This document shows, piece after piece, positions 21,842-33,667 of a DNA stretch of 64,000 nucleotides (positions within the stretch are counted from its first letter, which is position 1; each line of letters starts with the position of its first letter). The notes beneath the pieces are model-generated. The model was not told where the DNA came from and made no database searches. It saw nothing but the letters and a program-made list of their open reading frames with translations. The stretch covers positions 1,550,001 through 1,614,000 of the forward strand of contig JASJZH010000006.1 in NCBI GenBank assembly GCA_037178975.1, read 5' to 3'. A program made the translations under genes and the position numbers. Origin of the DNA: Oscheius tipulae. Taxonomy: Eukaryota > Nematoda > Chromadorea > Rhabditida > Rhabditidae.

Positions 21842-23045
21842 ATGTACTGGCTTTGTCTGCTATTCTTCTGTTTCCTAATGGGTACAACGTCGGCTCGGTT
21901 TCACTTTGCTGGAGATTCACTAGAAGACGAGACGGAAGCTATGGATGAAATGTGCGGCACCTGTAAAGTGTCAATCTCATTTTGACAACTGCAAATTTAA
22001 TGCTTGTATACCCATTCATATACACTTCCACGGCTCAATAGGTTTTACACAGTTACCAATAAGCTTGATACAGAAAGAAATGCCAGGAGAAAAGACAAAT
22101 GCGCTTGGGGGATATACATCAAAAAGTTGTTGAAATCCTGGTACCTTACATATTTGGCTTCATTCAAAGCCGCTAACCATGATCTGGCACGAAAGTATCT
22201 GATCTGTTGTCGAGAGGGTTCACCGACCGCTGGAAGTCTAGCTGCTGGAATTTGATGGAGTAATAGTGGAATGCGTGATCTGCCAGTTGCGACCTTTGAA
22301 TCTAAGAGTATATTTCTTCTTTTCATCACAACTTTCTTTTTAGAAGTTTGATTACAACATCTTACTGGCGACTTCCAACCGCATGAACTATGGCTATATA
22401 CCCGAGACAAAAGCCTACTTTACTTCAAATGGTGACGGAATAGAGAAGAAGACACGCCGATCTATGTCCAATTGGGAAACCATGAAGCAGTTCCGTTCGA
22501 TGCATTCTCTGACGATAAGAATAAGGATAACAAGCCCATCGACTGGCTATACAGAGTATTGGAGACATTTGTCACAAAACACGTGAAGAACGCCAATGAT
22601 CTACGTGGCATTCGGCATCATGGAAACTGTGTGACGTCTACGGCTCCAGGACTTAAAATCATCTAATTGAACAACAATATCTGTTTCCATACCTTCTTGT
22701 AAATTTCTTTATCCTTTTGTTACAATTATTTTCCCTGTTTTGTTCATCTCATCAAGAAAGATCCAAATGGAGTACTGAAATTCCTTGTCGATGTGCCGAC
22801 GTCCGCCGAAGCAGCTGGTTAAAAGGTTTCGCATTCACGCTTCTATACCACCAAACGATGATGGCTGTCTTCGCGCCTGGAACACCATCGTGGAACTGTT
22901 CTTTGGGCTACACCACGAGCGGCATTTAATCTACATGAATGAAAAAAAGACAGTGGCGAGAGGGTGGGCTTTAGCTTCAGATGACAACATGGGGCCTATA
23001 CCCTGGACATCGAAGGATGGCACAAAGTTCTTACTAGTTCTCTAA
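21842..23045 (+). pseudogene. Acid sphingomyelinase (asm-type) pseudogene
   Basis: Remnant of a secreted or lysosomal sphingomyelin phosphodiesterase. In order: signal peptide MYWLCLLFFCFLMG, a Cys-containing segment (MDEMCGTC), CREGSPTAGSLAAGI, DLPVATFES, a degraded first metal site (LLATSNRMN where the family has LLTGD), PIYVQLGNHEAVPFDAF with the intact GNHE motif, PIDWLYRVLETFV, DPNGVLKFLV, HASIPPNDDGCLRAWN, and a corrupted GHTH region (LFFGLHHERHL). Breaks: TGA after AAGI (about 22253), TAA after AEAAG (about 22819), at least two frame changes, and loss of the GD and GHTH metal ligands. AATAAA follows at 23172. No working enzyme can be made. Confidence 0.8.
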
Positions 23046-23461
23046 ACGGGCCCGAAGCTCCACATCGGGCCCATGCTGAGGCTCTACCGTCATCCTCCGT
23101 GGATTACGGACAAGCGTAACTGTGACGAACAATGTGCCATTGGGTACTGCATACAGAACTTTGTTTTTTTGAATAAACTTTGAGTTGGGCTGTGTTTCGA
23201 TGAATTGGGATTATTTTTGTGGTGAAAAGCAAGAGTTTGAACTTCAAAAATAGAGCTACACTTGTCTTTTTAAAGTATCAGCATTGCGAATGTTTCATTC
23301 GTAGTGCCCACGTCGTGGTTACGTCCTCGTGTCAAAGTCTGTCTCCCTTTCACTAACTAACATACCGACGAACAAAACTGTCATGAACATCTTTGAGATT
23401 CAGACAGAGTGGAGATTTGTAGAATTTCACAGGTATCGAAGTATTTCAAAGTATTAACAGG

Positions 23462-26400
23462 TTACAATTCTGTCCCGGCCTCATTCTCTTCGATGGGACA
23501 GGAGGATTGAGGATGCATCCAAACGAGGCGGTCCAGAGGAAGCGTCGGCTGGATCGAGGGCTCGCATTCGTAATAAGTCCCTGCAGAAGCAGAAGACTTA
23601 GGCGGCGAAGCCTTCCTTTTTTTGGAGCAGTAGAACACGGTGAAAACTGAAAAAGACTTGTTGTATCTACATAATAGAAGACTTACTGGTGCTGATGAGT
23701 ACTCCAGCGATAAGGAGGACCGAAACGATGATAAGGGTCATCGTCAATTGCCGAGCACAAGAAGTTGTATCCGAAAGCTCGGAGGCTACACTTTGGGCTG
23801 TAGTCTTCAACTCCTCCAGCTGGCTGCGAATTTCTGAGTTCATCTCGGTCACCAACGAGGTATTTGTACGGCAGACATCGAGTTCCTGTTCTTTCTCAGT
23901 TAGTGAAGTGCTAGCCACGGAAAGGAGCTTCTCAAGGCGCTAAAGAAAAGTCATGAATGTAAGTATGAAAATTTTACATTGGTTTCCAATTGGGCGTGTT
24001 CAATATGATAATAAAGAGAAGCCCTCTCTGCTTCGAGTTCCGAAACTGACGAGTTGACAGCAAACAATTGATCCATCAAAGCCTGTGATTGGATCCTTTG
24101 ATTGAAAATGCTGTTCTTACTTTGTTCGTGTCCCTTGAATTTACCAGCTCCTTTCGCGTCGCCTCCGTTTCGTTGTGAATCTTTGCAATACTGGTGTGCA
24201 AGTCACTGAGGCTCTAAAATGGTTGTATTTCAGTTTTTTTACACTAGATACCGCTTCCAACGCCTTGATTTTTTGCTGCAGGTTTTGTTTCTCCTTCTCG
24301 AGCTTGTCCACAGTGAAAGCGAAGTTTTGGCGACTTTGGCGTTCTTCCGTCTTTTGATCTTCCTACGAAGAGAAAATTATTGAAATATGACTACTTCTGA
24401 CTTACGATTACCTTGCTTAATTGCTTAATCTTCTCTTGGCGTTTCAAGCAGGCTTCGCGATATTTGTTGAGATCATCATTCAAGGATGTGATATTGTTTC
24501 GGAGAGTTTGGAGATCTTGCTCACAGCCTTGGATCTTTTTGGAACAGATTTCCTGATGTTTGGCTGACTCTTCTTGGAGCTGAGCCTGAAACAGCCGTTA
24601 AATAAAAAACATAGCTGGACGTACCATTGTGGCATTACCCTGCTCGAGCCTGGACCCGTAGCCGTCCACCGAGTAAAGCAATCCGCTTATTTTGTCATTC
24701 GAGAGGCGCTGCTGATCCTCGAGCTGCACTTTCTCCTGGTCCCATCTGTCAGAGGTAGTCATAAGGTTGGATCGAGCTTCAGCAATTTCGTTCTCCATTG
24801 AGTTCTGAAATCGTAATGCAGAGTTGCAGGTCTCTCTGTTTCTCTGCCTCTGTCTTTCTGTTTGTTATTCTGCGCAAAACTAACCATTGTCACTGTTTCA
24901 TTCTGAATTGTTTCCAAATTAGTAGCCGTTTCTTCTTTGCAGGAGAATAGGTCCTGGTTCAATTTTAGAATTTTGTATCTGGCATCCTCTTTTTCGGCCT
25001 TTAGTTTCGCTATCTCGAAGGTAATCTGCCAGTGAGCAAGCTGCTTTTCCTGTTCCAGCTTTGTCTGAATTAGAAGATCTCGAACGCTTCTCAAATATTT
25101 ACCAGATTGTTTTGAAGCGCTCTATTCTCAAGCTGCAACGCCGTGTTTTCTTTCAGTAAAGCATGATTAAAACTTTCGAAACGTTTGGATACTTTTTGAG
25201 AGTCGGCCAGTTCCTGAACTTGGTGTGAAGCTTGGATGGAATAGTAATGCTCACAGTTTGCTTGAATTCAACCAATTTTTCCGCATCTATCAACTTCTGT
25301 TGAAGTTTTTCGTAGGAGATGGCCGGACTCTGCGCAGTAGAGGCTTCCGGTCGCTGGGGAACCTCGAAGTTGGCATTCTTGTGATATTGGACGAAATCAT
25401 CGGTAAAGCATTCAACTTCCGGTAGACTGCACGTCGTGATATTCATGAGAAAGTTCGTCGAACGGTCAAATCTCCAGCTGACTCCGGGAGGCACCGGAGC
25501 TGGGATTGTGATCAGCTGGGAGAACTTCAGAAAAAGAGTGTAGGAGAGACGGATCTGTCCCACTGAAACATTGAGTTAACTTAAGATCTGCAGGAGAGAT
25601 TTTTTTGGTCACAACAGCTTTGTAACCAGCGCCCTGTAACTTTGTCCTGACAATCTACCTTTCTCATGTTTTCAAATATCTTAACTTGTTCAAACAGCCT
25701 CAACTGGCCGGCGACTATTTTACCATCTTGGTAATCACTACAGTATTACCTAACTGTTACCAGTATCCTTGAACCATGTTACCATCAATACCTCTCTATC
25801 AAATCTACGTACCCTAGTCCCGATTTAATCACGCTGTTGATGGTAGGATATTTTTTTTTGTAAAAACCACCATGGACACCATTAAACTTCTGATTTAGAT
25901 CTTTTCTGGTGAATTAACATTACCAAAAAGTCTATTGGCGAAAAAACGGTCCCCATAGGAATTCAATACTGTCTAGCTGTCACATTCGCACATATGGTGT
26001 CTCTGAGAGTCGGCAAGTTTTACAGCCTCGTCAGTCATGAGCAGCAAAGTGGGGTAAACACGAAAAAGCAACAAACAGGACAATTTTGGAAATAATTGAT
26101 CCGTACATTAATTTTTAGCTATCAATAACATCCTTACCTCTCCCTGTGGGATTAGCGGAATTGTCGATCTCGAACAGGCGAAGCTTGACACAACGAATGT
26201 CGTCATATGCCTAAAATTGTTTTGAAACCGGCTACAGTCTCACTTACAAACGGATAAATCGTCAGAGAAGAAGAGGAATCCGGAACGTCACAGTTTCTGA
26301 TATGCTTGTAGTTGGAATATACAGACTTGTCTCTCAGACTGAACTCGGTACTGCTCTGAAACTGTCAGTTTTTCAATAAAGTGTCCTCTCACCATCCACA

Positions 26401-26566
26401 ATTTTCCGTTTTCATCAGCACAAATTGGACAAGAGATTAAGCCTGATGTCAAGCGTTCGAATCTGTTGACATCGTTGCGAATGCCTCCTCGTATAGAAGC
26501 ATTGTAGTTTTCAGCAGCTATAAACATTCCAAGCAGAAGAAAGAAAAGTATGGAAGCTACTCTCAT
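23462..26566 (-). CDS. CPxC-ectodomain protein with long coiled coil and C-terminal TM helix (family member A)
   Basis: About 680 aa in about 13 exons. The start MRVASILFFLLLGMFIA (26566; an upstream ATG at 26578 is possible) is a signal peptide. The ectodomain has CPIC (residues about 46-49), YSNYKHIRNC, DIRCVKLRLFEI, LITIPAPVPPG and FLMNITTCSLPEVEC. Then about 350 residues of coiled coil follow (for example KLEQEKQLAHWQITFEIAKL; EKEKQNLQQKIKALEA; LEDQQRLSNDKI). A TM helix (TMTLIIVSVLLIAGVLIST) and a basic, Ser/Pro-rich tail end TEL-stop at 23462. By topology it is a type I membrane protein with a rod-like stalk. It shares its N-terminal motifs with the genes at 27996 and 45666. I know of no named family. 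Exon joins are in phase throughout. Confidence 0.7.
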
Positions 26567-26569
26567 CCT

Positions 26570-27990
26570 GAAAACCATGTTTGACTGTACGCAAGGAAGA
26601 ATGGTGAGATGTTTGGTAGAATCTGCCTTAAGGTCACCGTATCTGACAGAACCATAGCGTTTTTTTTGTATCCGCGGCAGAAAAAAAAGATGTGCACCTG
26701 GTGTTTCTTTGACTTTTGGCGGCACCGAACGGAAAAGAGATGGGCTATGGTACAAATACTTTAAGAAGACACGATTGTGCCATAACGGGAAAATGTTCCG
26801 AAATAACTGTTTTATATCGAAAGATGCTTTGAATGATGTATAAGTTGTGAGTTATCTCATCTTTGTTAACATTGTCGAAAATTGTTAGATATACTGAAGA
26901 TTTGGGGAGCTTTTTCTGAATTACTCAGTTCCATTTGCTGGCATGTTGCAACTAAAAGAGCTTGTGCAAGGTTCATACCAGCACCAGACAGTCTGTATTA
27001 GGCCACCTGTTACCGAACTTTTGATCTTAAAATATGTCATATGAAAGAATAACGTTGAGTTAACGTAAACGTAAAAAGCATATGCTCCACCTATACCCAA
27101 AAACCCTTCAAATTAGGATAGAGCAGGTTTTTTTTTGCCCAACGACGTGGATATGATTCAAAAGAATAAGCCAGACTGGTAGAGAAGATCTCCATAGTAT
27201 ATTTTTACTCTTGCTCATTCAAACTGTAGTTAACTAGAAACTGTATATCAAACCTGGCAAGATAGGCGCAAACCGCACGAGAGAGTCTATCTCGGCGCAG
27301 CTGCGAACCTCGGAGAGGCGCGGCAGTGCTAGACGAGTGACTCCTCCCCTCCACACAACAAGGGTTGCTTATAAATATCATGAGAAAGTGCGCGTTTCAG
27401 CTGATCAGCGTGGATCGTGTGTACCGTTTGGGTCTTATTATGTACCCAAAAACAAAGGAGTTAAGCATCCGTATCCTGCAAAGATTTGCCGTCTTGTTCA
27501 GAACTCTGCAACATTTAGAGACCATTTCTTTTGTACTTTCGGTCACATTTGTAAGTGAGAGGCTCTTTTATGGCCGTGGCGATTGCTTGAGATACCTCAG
27601 GTTGATAACAACTATCTGTTCAACCTGTTAATTCGGTCATCTGACATCAACTTTGTAGTTCAGTTTACACTTTAAAAAAGCTTCCTTAACAAGCAAGTCG
27701 CTACGGTCAGATGTTACTCCTTTTGTGCTATGTTTTTGCGAGCAGCTGCGGGAAGTCATGTGCCCAACGTCTTTTGAAACTGTATTCACCGATTGGAGGA
27801 AAAGAAGTCGAATTGTGATTCAAGTATAAAGTGAGGGAAAGACTTGTCTTGTGTGAAGAACAAGGAAAAAGCTGCTATTTGAAGTCAAATAGCGGCTTTT
27901 TCAATCTCCTCTTGAAGCCGAACCATTTTAGCAGGTCTCGTTGGACCAAGATGATATCTCTGTCACAAGCTTTCGAAAGTTTAACAGTTA
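26570..27990. other. Intergenic region between CPxC members A and B
   Basis: No coding region can be supported. 27241-27340 is a GC-rich island with local inverted segments (cgaga...tctcg), just before a frame that shows no recognisable protein. Confidence 0.35.
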
Positions 27991-27995
27991 GGTGG

Positions 27996-28719
27996 TTATG
28001 ATCTTCGTATATACAAGATGATCTGATCGATGAAGAGAGAAAGTTTAGAAGAGGTTGACAAGAAGGATTGCAGATACAGAGTGACCAAAACTTGAGCTTT
28101 TCCAAAGCATACCTGAAAAACATTCTATATTTGTACCGAATAAATAACCTACCGAGAGTTGCAGGAGTAGTGCGGAGATTTTTAGATTTGATAGTCGACG
28201 AACAGTCCAATTCCCAGCAAAACTCAAACAGAAACTTGGTATTCTCTGAAAATACGGTCATCTTATATAACGGATGATAAACATACCAGAATCAATGTAA
28301 AGCCCTTTGATAATCTGATCAGCGTCTGTCTCCAGAGGAACAACATTTTTGGGAAGGCCAATCAACATATTGAACGGAATGTGGAACGTCTCCGGGACCT
28401 CGTTTATTGGAGCAATAGTGATTCTGATGCAACCAGTCAGATCAGAGGTCTGTAACTTAGATGTACGAACTAAAATGCGGGAACGACTAACCCACTCAGG
28501 ATCCTCGCAGCTGTTCCAGGTAGGATCGTACTGATAGTAGTAGCGATCCTCATAACGACCCTGAAGCCTTTTCTTTAAGCACTTCATCAAACTTACAGCT
28601 ACGGATCCGTTTCCCTTCTCGAAACAAATAGGGCAGAAGATATTTTGAGCTTCGTAGACCTGCGATGAAACGAGGACAATGCTTATTCCCAGAAGCAATT
28701 TTTGAATGGCTCGACCCAT
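27996..28719 (-). CDS. CPxC-ectodomain protein, short form (family member B)
   Basis: About 190 aa. Signal peptide MGRAIQKLLLGISIVLVSS, then CPICFEKGNG (Cys at about 29 and 32), YYYQYDPTWNSC, LTGCIRITIAPINEVP, TFHIPFNMLIGLP and FLFEFCWELDC. Short introns at about 28568-28604 and 28448-28489 divide evenly by three and can be missed, as they read through without a stop. The C-terminus is ambiguous: either SVSAILLVNLF-stop at 28045, resembling a GPI-anchor tail, or, with a weak GT donor and a gatcag acceptor, a membrane helix ending IILYIRRS-stop at 27996. It sits between A and a coiled-coil gene, all on the minus strand. Confidence 0.62.
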
Positions 28720-29495
28720 TTCTGAAGTGTGGACTGTGGAAACGAGAAAAGCTAGCGATAAAAGAAAGAGTTAAGAAAGAGAGACCTAAGAAGCTCCGCC
28801 TCAGTGCATGTATAAGAAACATCTGTCGAAATGGGACTTACTCAAGTCAAAAACCAGCTAGAATTCATTTTGAATAACGCATGAGATCATCTGACAGGAC
28901 GGTTGCGAAGGCTTCCGTAAGCAACTGGCTCGAATGATTATAACGAAACCTCGGCTGAGGGTGATGATCATCCGATTTATGGTTTTTCTTTGTGAGTCAC
29001 AACACAGACAGCTTATAAACGCGCTTTCAACAAAGTAAACGCAAATGACGGTTCGGCGAAGCTTTAGACGTGGTACTTCAAAGCTTTCAACTTGCAACTT
29101 CATTATGAGATTTGTGCAAAAATGGTAAAAGGTAGTTGGCCGGGCTGCACATACAAACAAAATACGAACACGGCTATTTTCAAAACTGGTAGCTCAATTA
29201 AACAGTTCAATGCAGAATGTTCACATAGTCTATCGACCGAGTGCAGCTGTACAGCGAAGACCATAAGAGTCCACCTGCTCGTCTAGCGGGACATCTCTTT
29301 GTTACTCAGTGTTCGCACTTCATAAGAATAGTTTATTTAAGACTGACAATGCTGTTATTCAACAGAAGCACAAAAAAATGATGCTCTAGAAAAGTTACAT
29401 GTTGGCTTAAATCTGAACAATAGTACATTGGAAACCGATCTAACCAATCTATTTTCTAGTAGGGAAACTGATAACGAGAAAACTGACAGTATTGC

Positions 29496-30746
29496 TTACA
29501 GACGGTAGCAAACCACTTCATTCATCTGCAGCTCTTTGGAATTATCGTGCTGACCGTTATCAAATAAATTGTCAATTTGAGCTTTGTTGTTGTTTTTCTT
29601 GGAGCGGTAAACTGAAAACTTACATATTCAGTTGTAACAGTTTTTGCTTCTCCGTGTCCAAAAATACCTACCTTTGAAAACAACCATTATGATTAATAGG
29701 AAGGCAGTCTCCGCTGCGATTATGCAATATAGGAAGACCATGTGGACGGTGTTCTGAAATTCCACGTGAACAGCCGAGCAGCTAGATGTTGTCGCTTCCA
29801 AGCTTCTTTGGCAATTCTGAAAATACTTTTACGGATCGGTAACGGTTTTGAAACCTGGATTTCCTTGTAGCGATCGTGGATTGTATCATGCAGAATTTTG
29901 CTGCTCTTTTCAAGGTCTGCCACATTGTCCAGGCACTTCTGATAGTCTTCGGAGATGGCTTTGTCTGAGATCCGATCCTCGAGCTCGTTCTGTATCTCAC
30001 ATTTATACATTTGCGAACCGAAATACTCACGAGAGTGTCGTTGAGCATTTGACAGTCCTCGGTGTGAAACGCGTCGGCGGTTCTGAACTCATTGTTCTCG
30101 TTTTCTGCCGCGTCCAACTGGTCGGAAAGGTTTTTTTTTTCCTCGTTGCAATCTCGAAGACTCGATGACAAGTTGTTTCGCTCAGCGTCCAGTTGATGCT
30201 CCAGATTTTTCTGTAATTGCTCGGCCATTTACATATAATTCATTACTCACCACTTTCATCTTCAATTCCACAATGTTGTTGAACTGGGAGGCCGACTTCT
30301 GAATTTCTTTCGCGTTCTCTCTCTTCAGCTCCTCGTAATCTCGTTTGTGCCCATCGTACATGTTTCGAAGAACGTTGTTGCTACTAAGGCAACTGGAGAG
30401 GTTTCCTTTGAGAAAAGTCTAACAGCCAATATTAGTAAATAGGAGAAACTTTTACCATATTTGTTTTGAGGGCACTGAGCTCGTCTTCAACGCGATCCAG
30501 CAGTCCCTTCACGTCATCGTACTCTTTCTGTGAAACTGGAGGCATGGTTGTTGTAGTTGTAGAGTAGTATCGACGGAAGGTGTCTCGACGATTGTTGGAA
30601 TACTCATCCTCCAAGGTTGAAGCTCGGTGGTGAGGGGAGCGGTAAGGCGGTAGTTCTTCTTTTCGGTAGGGTGAGACATGGTCATCTGTTGCTGCCGAAG
30701 CAGCGAGCACCACAAGGGAAATAAGAACTGTTTGAATGCTCCGCAT
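29496..30746 (-). CDS. Type I membrane protein with coiled-coil stalk
   Basis: The start MRSIQTVLISLVVLAASA at 30746 is a signal peptide. A Tyr/Pro/Arg-rich segment and a Thr-run (YYSTTTTTMPP, possible O-glycosylation) follow, then a coiled coil over several exons (YDDVKGLLDRVEDELSALK; NLEHQLDAERNNLSSSLRD; KKNLSDQLDAAENENNEFR). A Cys pair region (NCQRSLEATTSSCSAV), a TM helix (VFLYCIIAAETAFLLIIMVV) and a basic tail end VVCYRL-stop at 29496. About 340 aa. The plan matches the stalk, TM and tail of gene A but has no CPxC ectodomain. Introns are short and in phase. The family is unknown. Confidence 0.65.
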
Positions 30747-30834
30747 TCTTTCACTGCAAATGAAACTAAAGGCAAGAAGAGACAAACGAGTCGTGAATCT
30801 AGACGAAGTTAATAAGTATAAATAAACAAGCGGT

Positions 30835-31239
30835 TTAGTCCTCTGGCCAAATGAAAGTCAAAAAAGACTGGTTCATTGTCCGTAGCAAAGGCTTAGAGAC
30901 AGTTAGCTGTGAAGGTAGAACTGTAACACTCCCAGGGAGAGAGGAGCGTAGTGGATCAGGCCCAGCATGGGAAAAAGGATCATTCGTAACGAAGAAAATA
31001 CCACACGCCATGAGTGTGATCGCGAGAAAGACACAGTCGGAACTCGGCGGTGGGTGGCGCGAGTGAGTACGAGATAGTTTTTTGAGCATTCGGCTCAAAA
31101 AGGATCTCAGCAGCTGTTTAGTTACGATGCGGAAAGAGACGAAATTTCGACAGCTGTCAAGAGTGCAACGCATGTTATGTGTTGGTATTCGAGCAATTGG
31201 CTCCTTTAAGAGAGTTCCCCCTAGCACACCACATGACAA
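30835..31239 (-). CDS. Hypothetical small type II membrane protein
   Basis: A single open frame of up to 134 codons. A shorter start gives MLKKLSRTHSRHPPPSSD followed by one hydrophobic segment (CVFLAITLMACGIFFV) and about 50 further residues ending IWPED-stop. The basic N terminus before a single helix suggests a type II signal anchor. No family is recognised, and no flanking exons are obvious. It could be a spurious frame upstream of the 30746 gene. Confidence 0.28.
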   Translation of the reverse strand: MSCGVLGGTLLKEPIARIPTHNMRCTLDSCRNFVSFRIVTKQLLRSFLSRMLKKLSRTHSRHPPPSSDCVFLAITLMACGIFFVTNDPFSHAGPDPLRSSLPGSVTVLPSQLTVSKPLLRTMNQSFLTFIWPED

Positions 31240-31597
31240 AAAAGCAATGATTCACTGTTCACCCGTCCAAACGATCTAAACATTTAAAACAACATCAATT
31301 AAGAGTGCAAGTCAAAAGGTGGCCAAAACCAGCATCCTATCTTGGCATTTTGTTGATGAAGAGGCAGATCTTGCTTGCCTGTGCACGAAAAAATTCCACC
31401 AATTATCAATTAACAGTTCAATTATTACCAGCGTCTCTCAATCAACAGTATCTGACCTAAAATTATCTCCAATCTCTTTTCTCCGTGTCGCACATGCTCA
31501 GCTCACCTCCTAGCCAGGTTCCATTAGCTATAAACTCTTTATGCCAGATGTGCCCTGTAAATGGTTACGCAGCCTGTTCGTCAAAATCAATTTTTAG

Positions 31598-31738
31598 CTA
31601 ATTATCTGTTCAATGGACGCCAGAACTGCACTGGAACTTGTGCTTTTACTTGTTTCTATCATACGACCTTCGATAAATACACCTGGTCTGCCTGCAGCGA
31701 GCTAAAAGTTCCACCAGCCAATATTTCTCAGTATTGAA
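31598..31738 (+). pseudogene. Duplicated Cys-rich exon, orphan copy
   Basis: 105 bp (31598-31702) nearly identical to exon 2 of the gene at 32123 (32240-32344), also preceded by a tttttag acceptor. It encodes ANYLFNGRQNC, TCAFTCFYHTT and WSACSEL, and ends at a TGA at 31736-31738 after NISQY. No signal-peptide exon is found upstream. It is either a dead duplicate or an alternative exon. Confidence 0.5.
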
Positions 31739-32122
31739 ATTCAGATTAATATTCACGCTTCTCGTCTATCTTTCCTCGGGTAGAACCGCCTCGAAACAGA
31801 AGAACTTGTCGTTTAGGTTTTGGGTTTTGTCGCTTAGGAAGACATGAAAGAAACTCGTTCTAGCTATGTACTGATCAGTTGAGTCTCAGACAGTGCGCGA
31901 TCTTTTGTAATATAGTTAATGTGACGCCTTCATTTTCCTCGACACAGCAGAGAAAGATTTTCGCAACCGATAATCATGTGTTTACGTTACCCATCGCCTA
32001 CGCCCATCCTCATGTGGCTGCCACAGTTGCTTGTGTCTCGAAAGCGGTCATCTCCTGCCTAGCATCCACTCAATAACCATTTTCCCTGTCATTCCATGAG
32101 ATTTTCTTCCGGTTTTCAGGAA

Positions 32123-32844
32123 ATGAGGCCGATATTCTTTTTCCATGCCGTCGCCTTCTTTGCCTTGGGCTTCGCGGATCCGCCCGATACTACCACCCAA
32201 TCTGGTAGTCAAAAACGTATTCTTGCAATCAATTTCTAGCTAATTATCTGTTCAATGGACGACAGAACTGCACTGAAGCTTGTGCTTTTACCTGTTTCTA
32301 TCATACGACCCTCGGTGAATACCCCTGGTTTGCCTGCAGCGAGCAGCCAATATTGTTCAGTTTTGAAACTCAGAAAAAGAATATACACTACAGAAAGCTT
32401 ATTATTGCTTTTTCCTTGGCTTTGCTTGCTGTGTCCGTATCGCTCTTCTTATCGTGGGTAACCTTCACTGTATGCTGCAAGGAGGATCTTCACATCATAA
32501 AGAACATGGGACGTCTCCAAATGAGTTCCATGCCTCGAGGTCACCATGCCGAACAAATGGAAATGTAAGATTTTGTTTTGCTTAAATCAGCTTACTTCGA
32601 TCTTGGGATGATGGATGTAGACTTTATCTCTCCGAAGTTGAGTCATATTGAAGTGAACATATTATGACGCGTGAACCGGAAACAAAAGCGTGTACCTGAC
32701 AATGAAAAAACTCAATTTAGGAGTGAGCGCAATGATTCTGTGCATGACTCCTTCTCTTTTGACCCGTATTTCGATGATGAGAATATGGAAAGCTACGATT
32801 CAATGACCTGCCACCCCTACGAAACCCTCGGAAACTTAGTCTAA
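32123..32844 (+). CDS. Cys-rich type I single-pass membrane protein
   Basis: A ggttttcag acceptor sits 3 nt before the ATG. Exon 1 is a signal peptide (MRPIFFFHAVAFFALGFA) plus PPDTTTQS. A 35-nt intron leads to NYLFNGRQNC, a Cys-rich knot (C-x3-C-x3-C-x14-C: EACAFTCFYHTT...WFACS), then KLIIAFSLALLAVSVSLFL as TM and CCKEDLHIIKNM. After a longer intron (about 32565-32720) the last exon gives an acidic Ser-rich tail (RNDSVHDSFSFDPYF; DDENMESYDS) ending GNLV-stop. All joins are in phase, giving about 160 aa. The family is not recognised. The Cys-rich exon is duplicated 642 bp upstream. Confidence 0.6.
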
Positions 32845-33667
32845 TCCTCATATCTACTCAAGCGGGCATCTATTTATTAGCAACATGTTTTCCAATCGTG
32901 AGTTTTTTGTGCCCGATCTAGATTACCCGATTACACGGTAGTGTGCCTTAATATGACTTTGACTTTTAATAAATTTTTTCCACAACATCTTACAGCCAGA
33001 GAAGGTCATATTTTGAAGTGATAGAGAAATGTTGAGACACAATGCAATTCGGTGCGAACGCCAGCTACCTCTTTTTTGTAGTTCCGCGCTTTTAGTCACT
33101 ACTCCAACTCTTGAATGGTGGGAGCGAGTAGAGACAAAGAAGCGAGCACACGTCATTTACCCGAAACTTCGTTTTACAGATGGCAGGGACACAAAGGACA
33201 TACATCCAGATGAGTTGAAAAGCACGTAGGCAAGAGTATTTGAAAACTGCACTCTAGAGAGTGCACTTTTCATAAGCTTGCATCTGGAAACAGTCTAGGT
33301 CTACGCAATTACTCATATCGCCCACATGTGCACAGTATTTATTGCGTTTTCTCTTCGGTTAAGCATCTGCCGAAAAGAAAGTCATTCATTGTTCGTCTCT
33401 ATTTACATAAAGTTTGAGATGACCGAAAGTAGCTACGAACATATCCTTTCTTTCTTCATAAAAGGCTCCTCTGTATCCATATCTTGCACTAATGGTTGCC
33501 ATACTTTTTCTGTGTGAGCTCGGTGTTTTTAAAGTCCTGTGTTTCTGTTTGTCTCTGTCGAAGCGAGAAGAAAAACATTCACATTTGACCAAACTTTTAT
33601 TGTTTTCTACAAAACAGCATAGAACCAGCAAAGCTAATGGGCTAGTCCCAAAAAACTGCCATAAGTA
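32845..33667. other. Intergenic, no gene seen
   Basis: Short frames on both strands only; none has a splice context, signal peptide or recognisable motif. Confidence 0.4.

Noticed and set aside
27337-27631. Overlapping plus-strand frames of 73 and 88 codons
   Set aside because: Two competing frames, no splice or signal features; treated as noise after a GC-rich island.
32923-33229. Opposed frames of 66 and 77 codons
   Set aside because: Mutually antisense, no motif and no exon signals.
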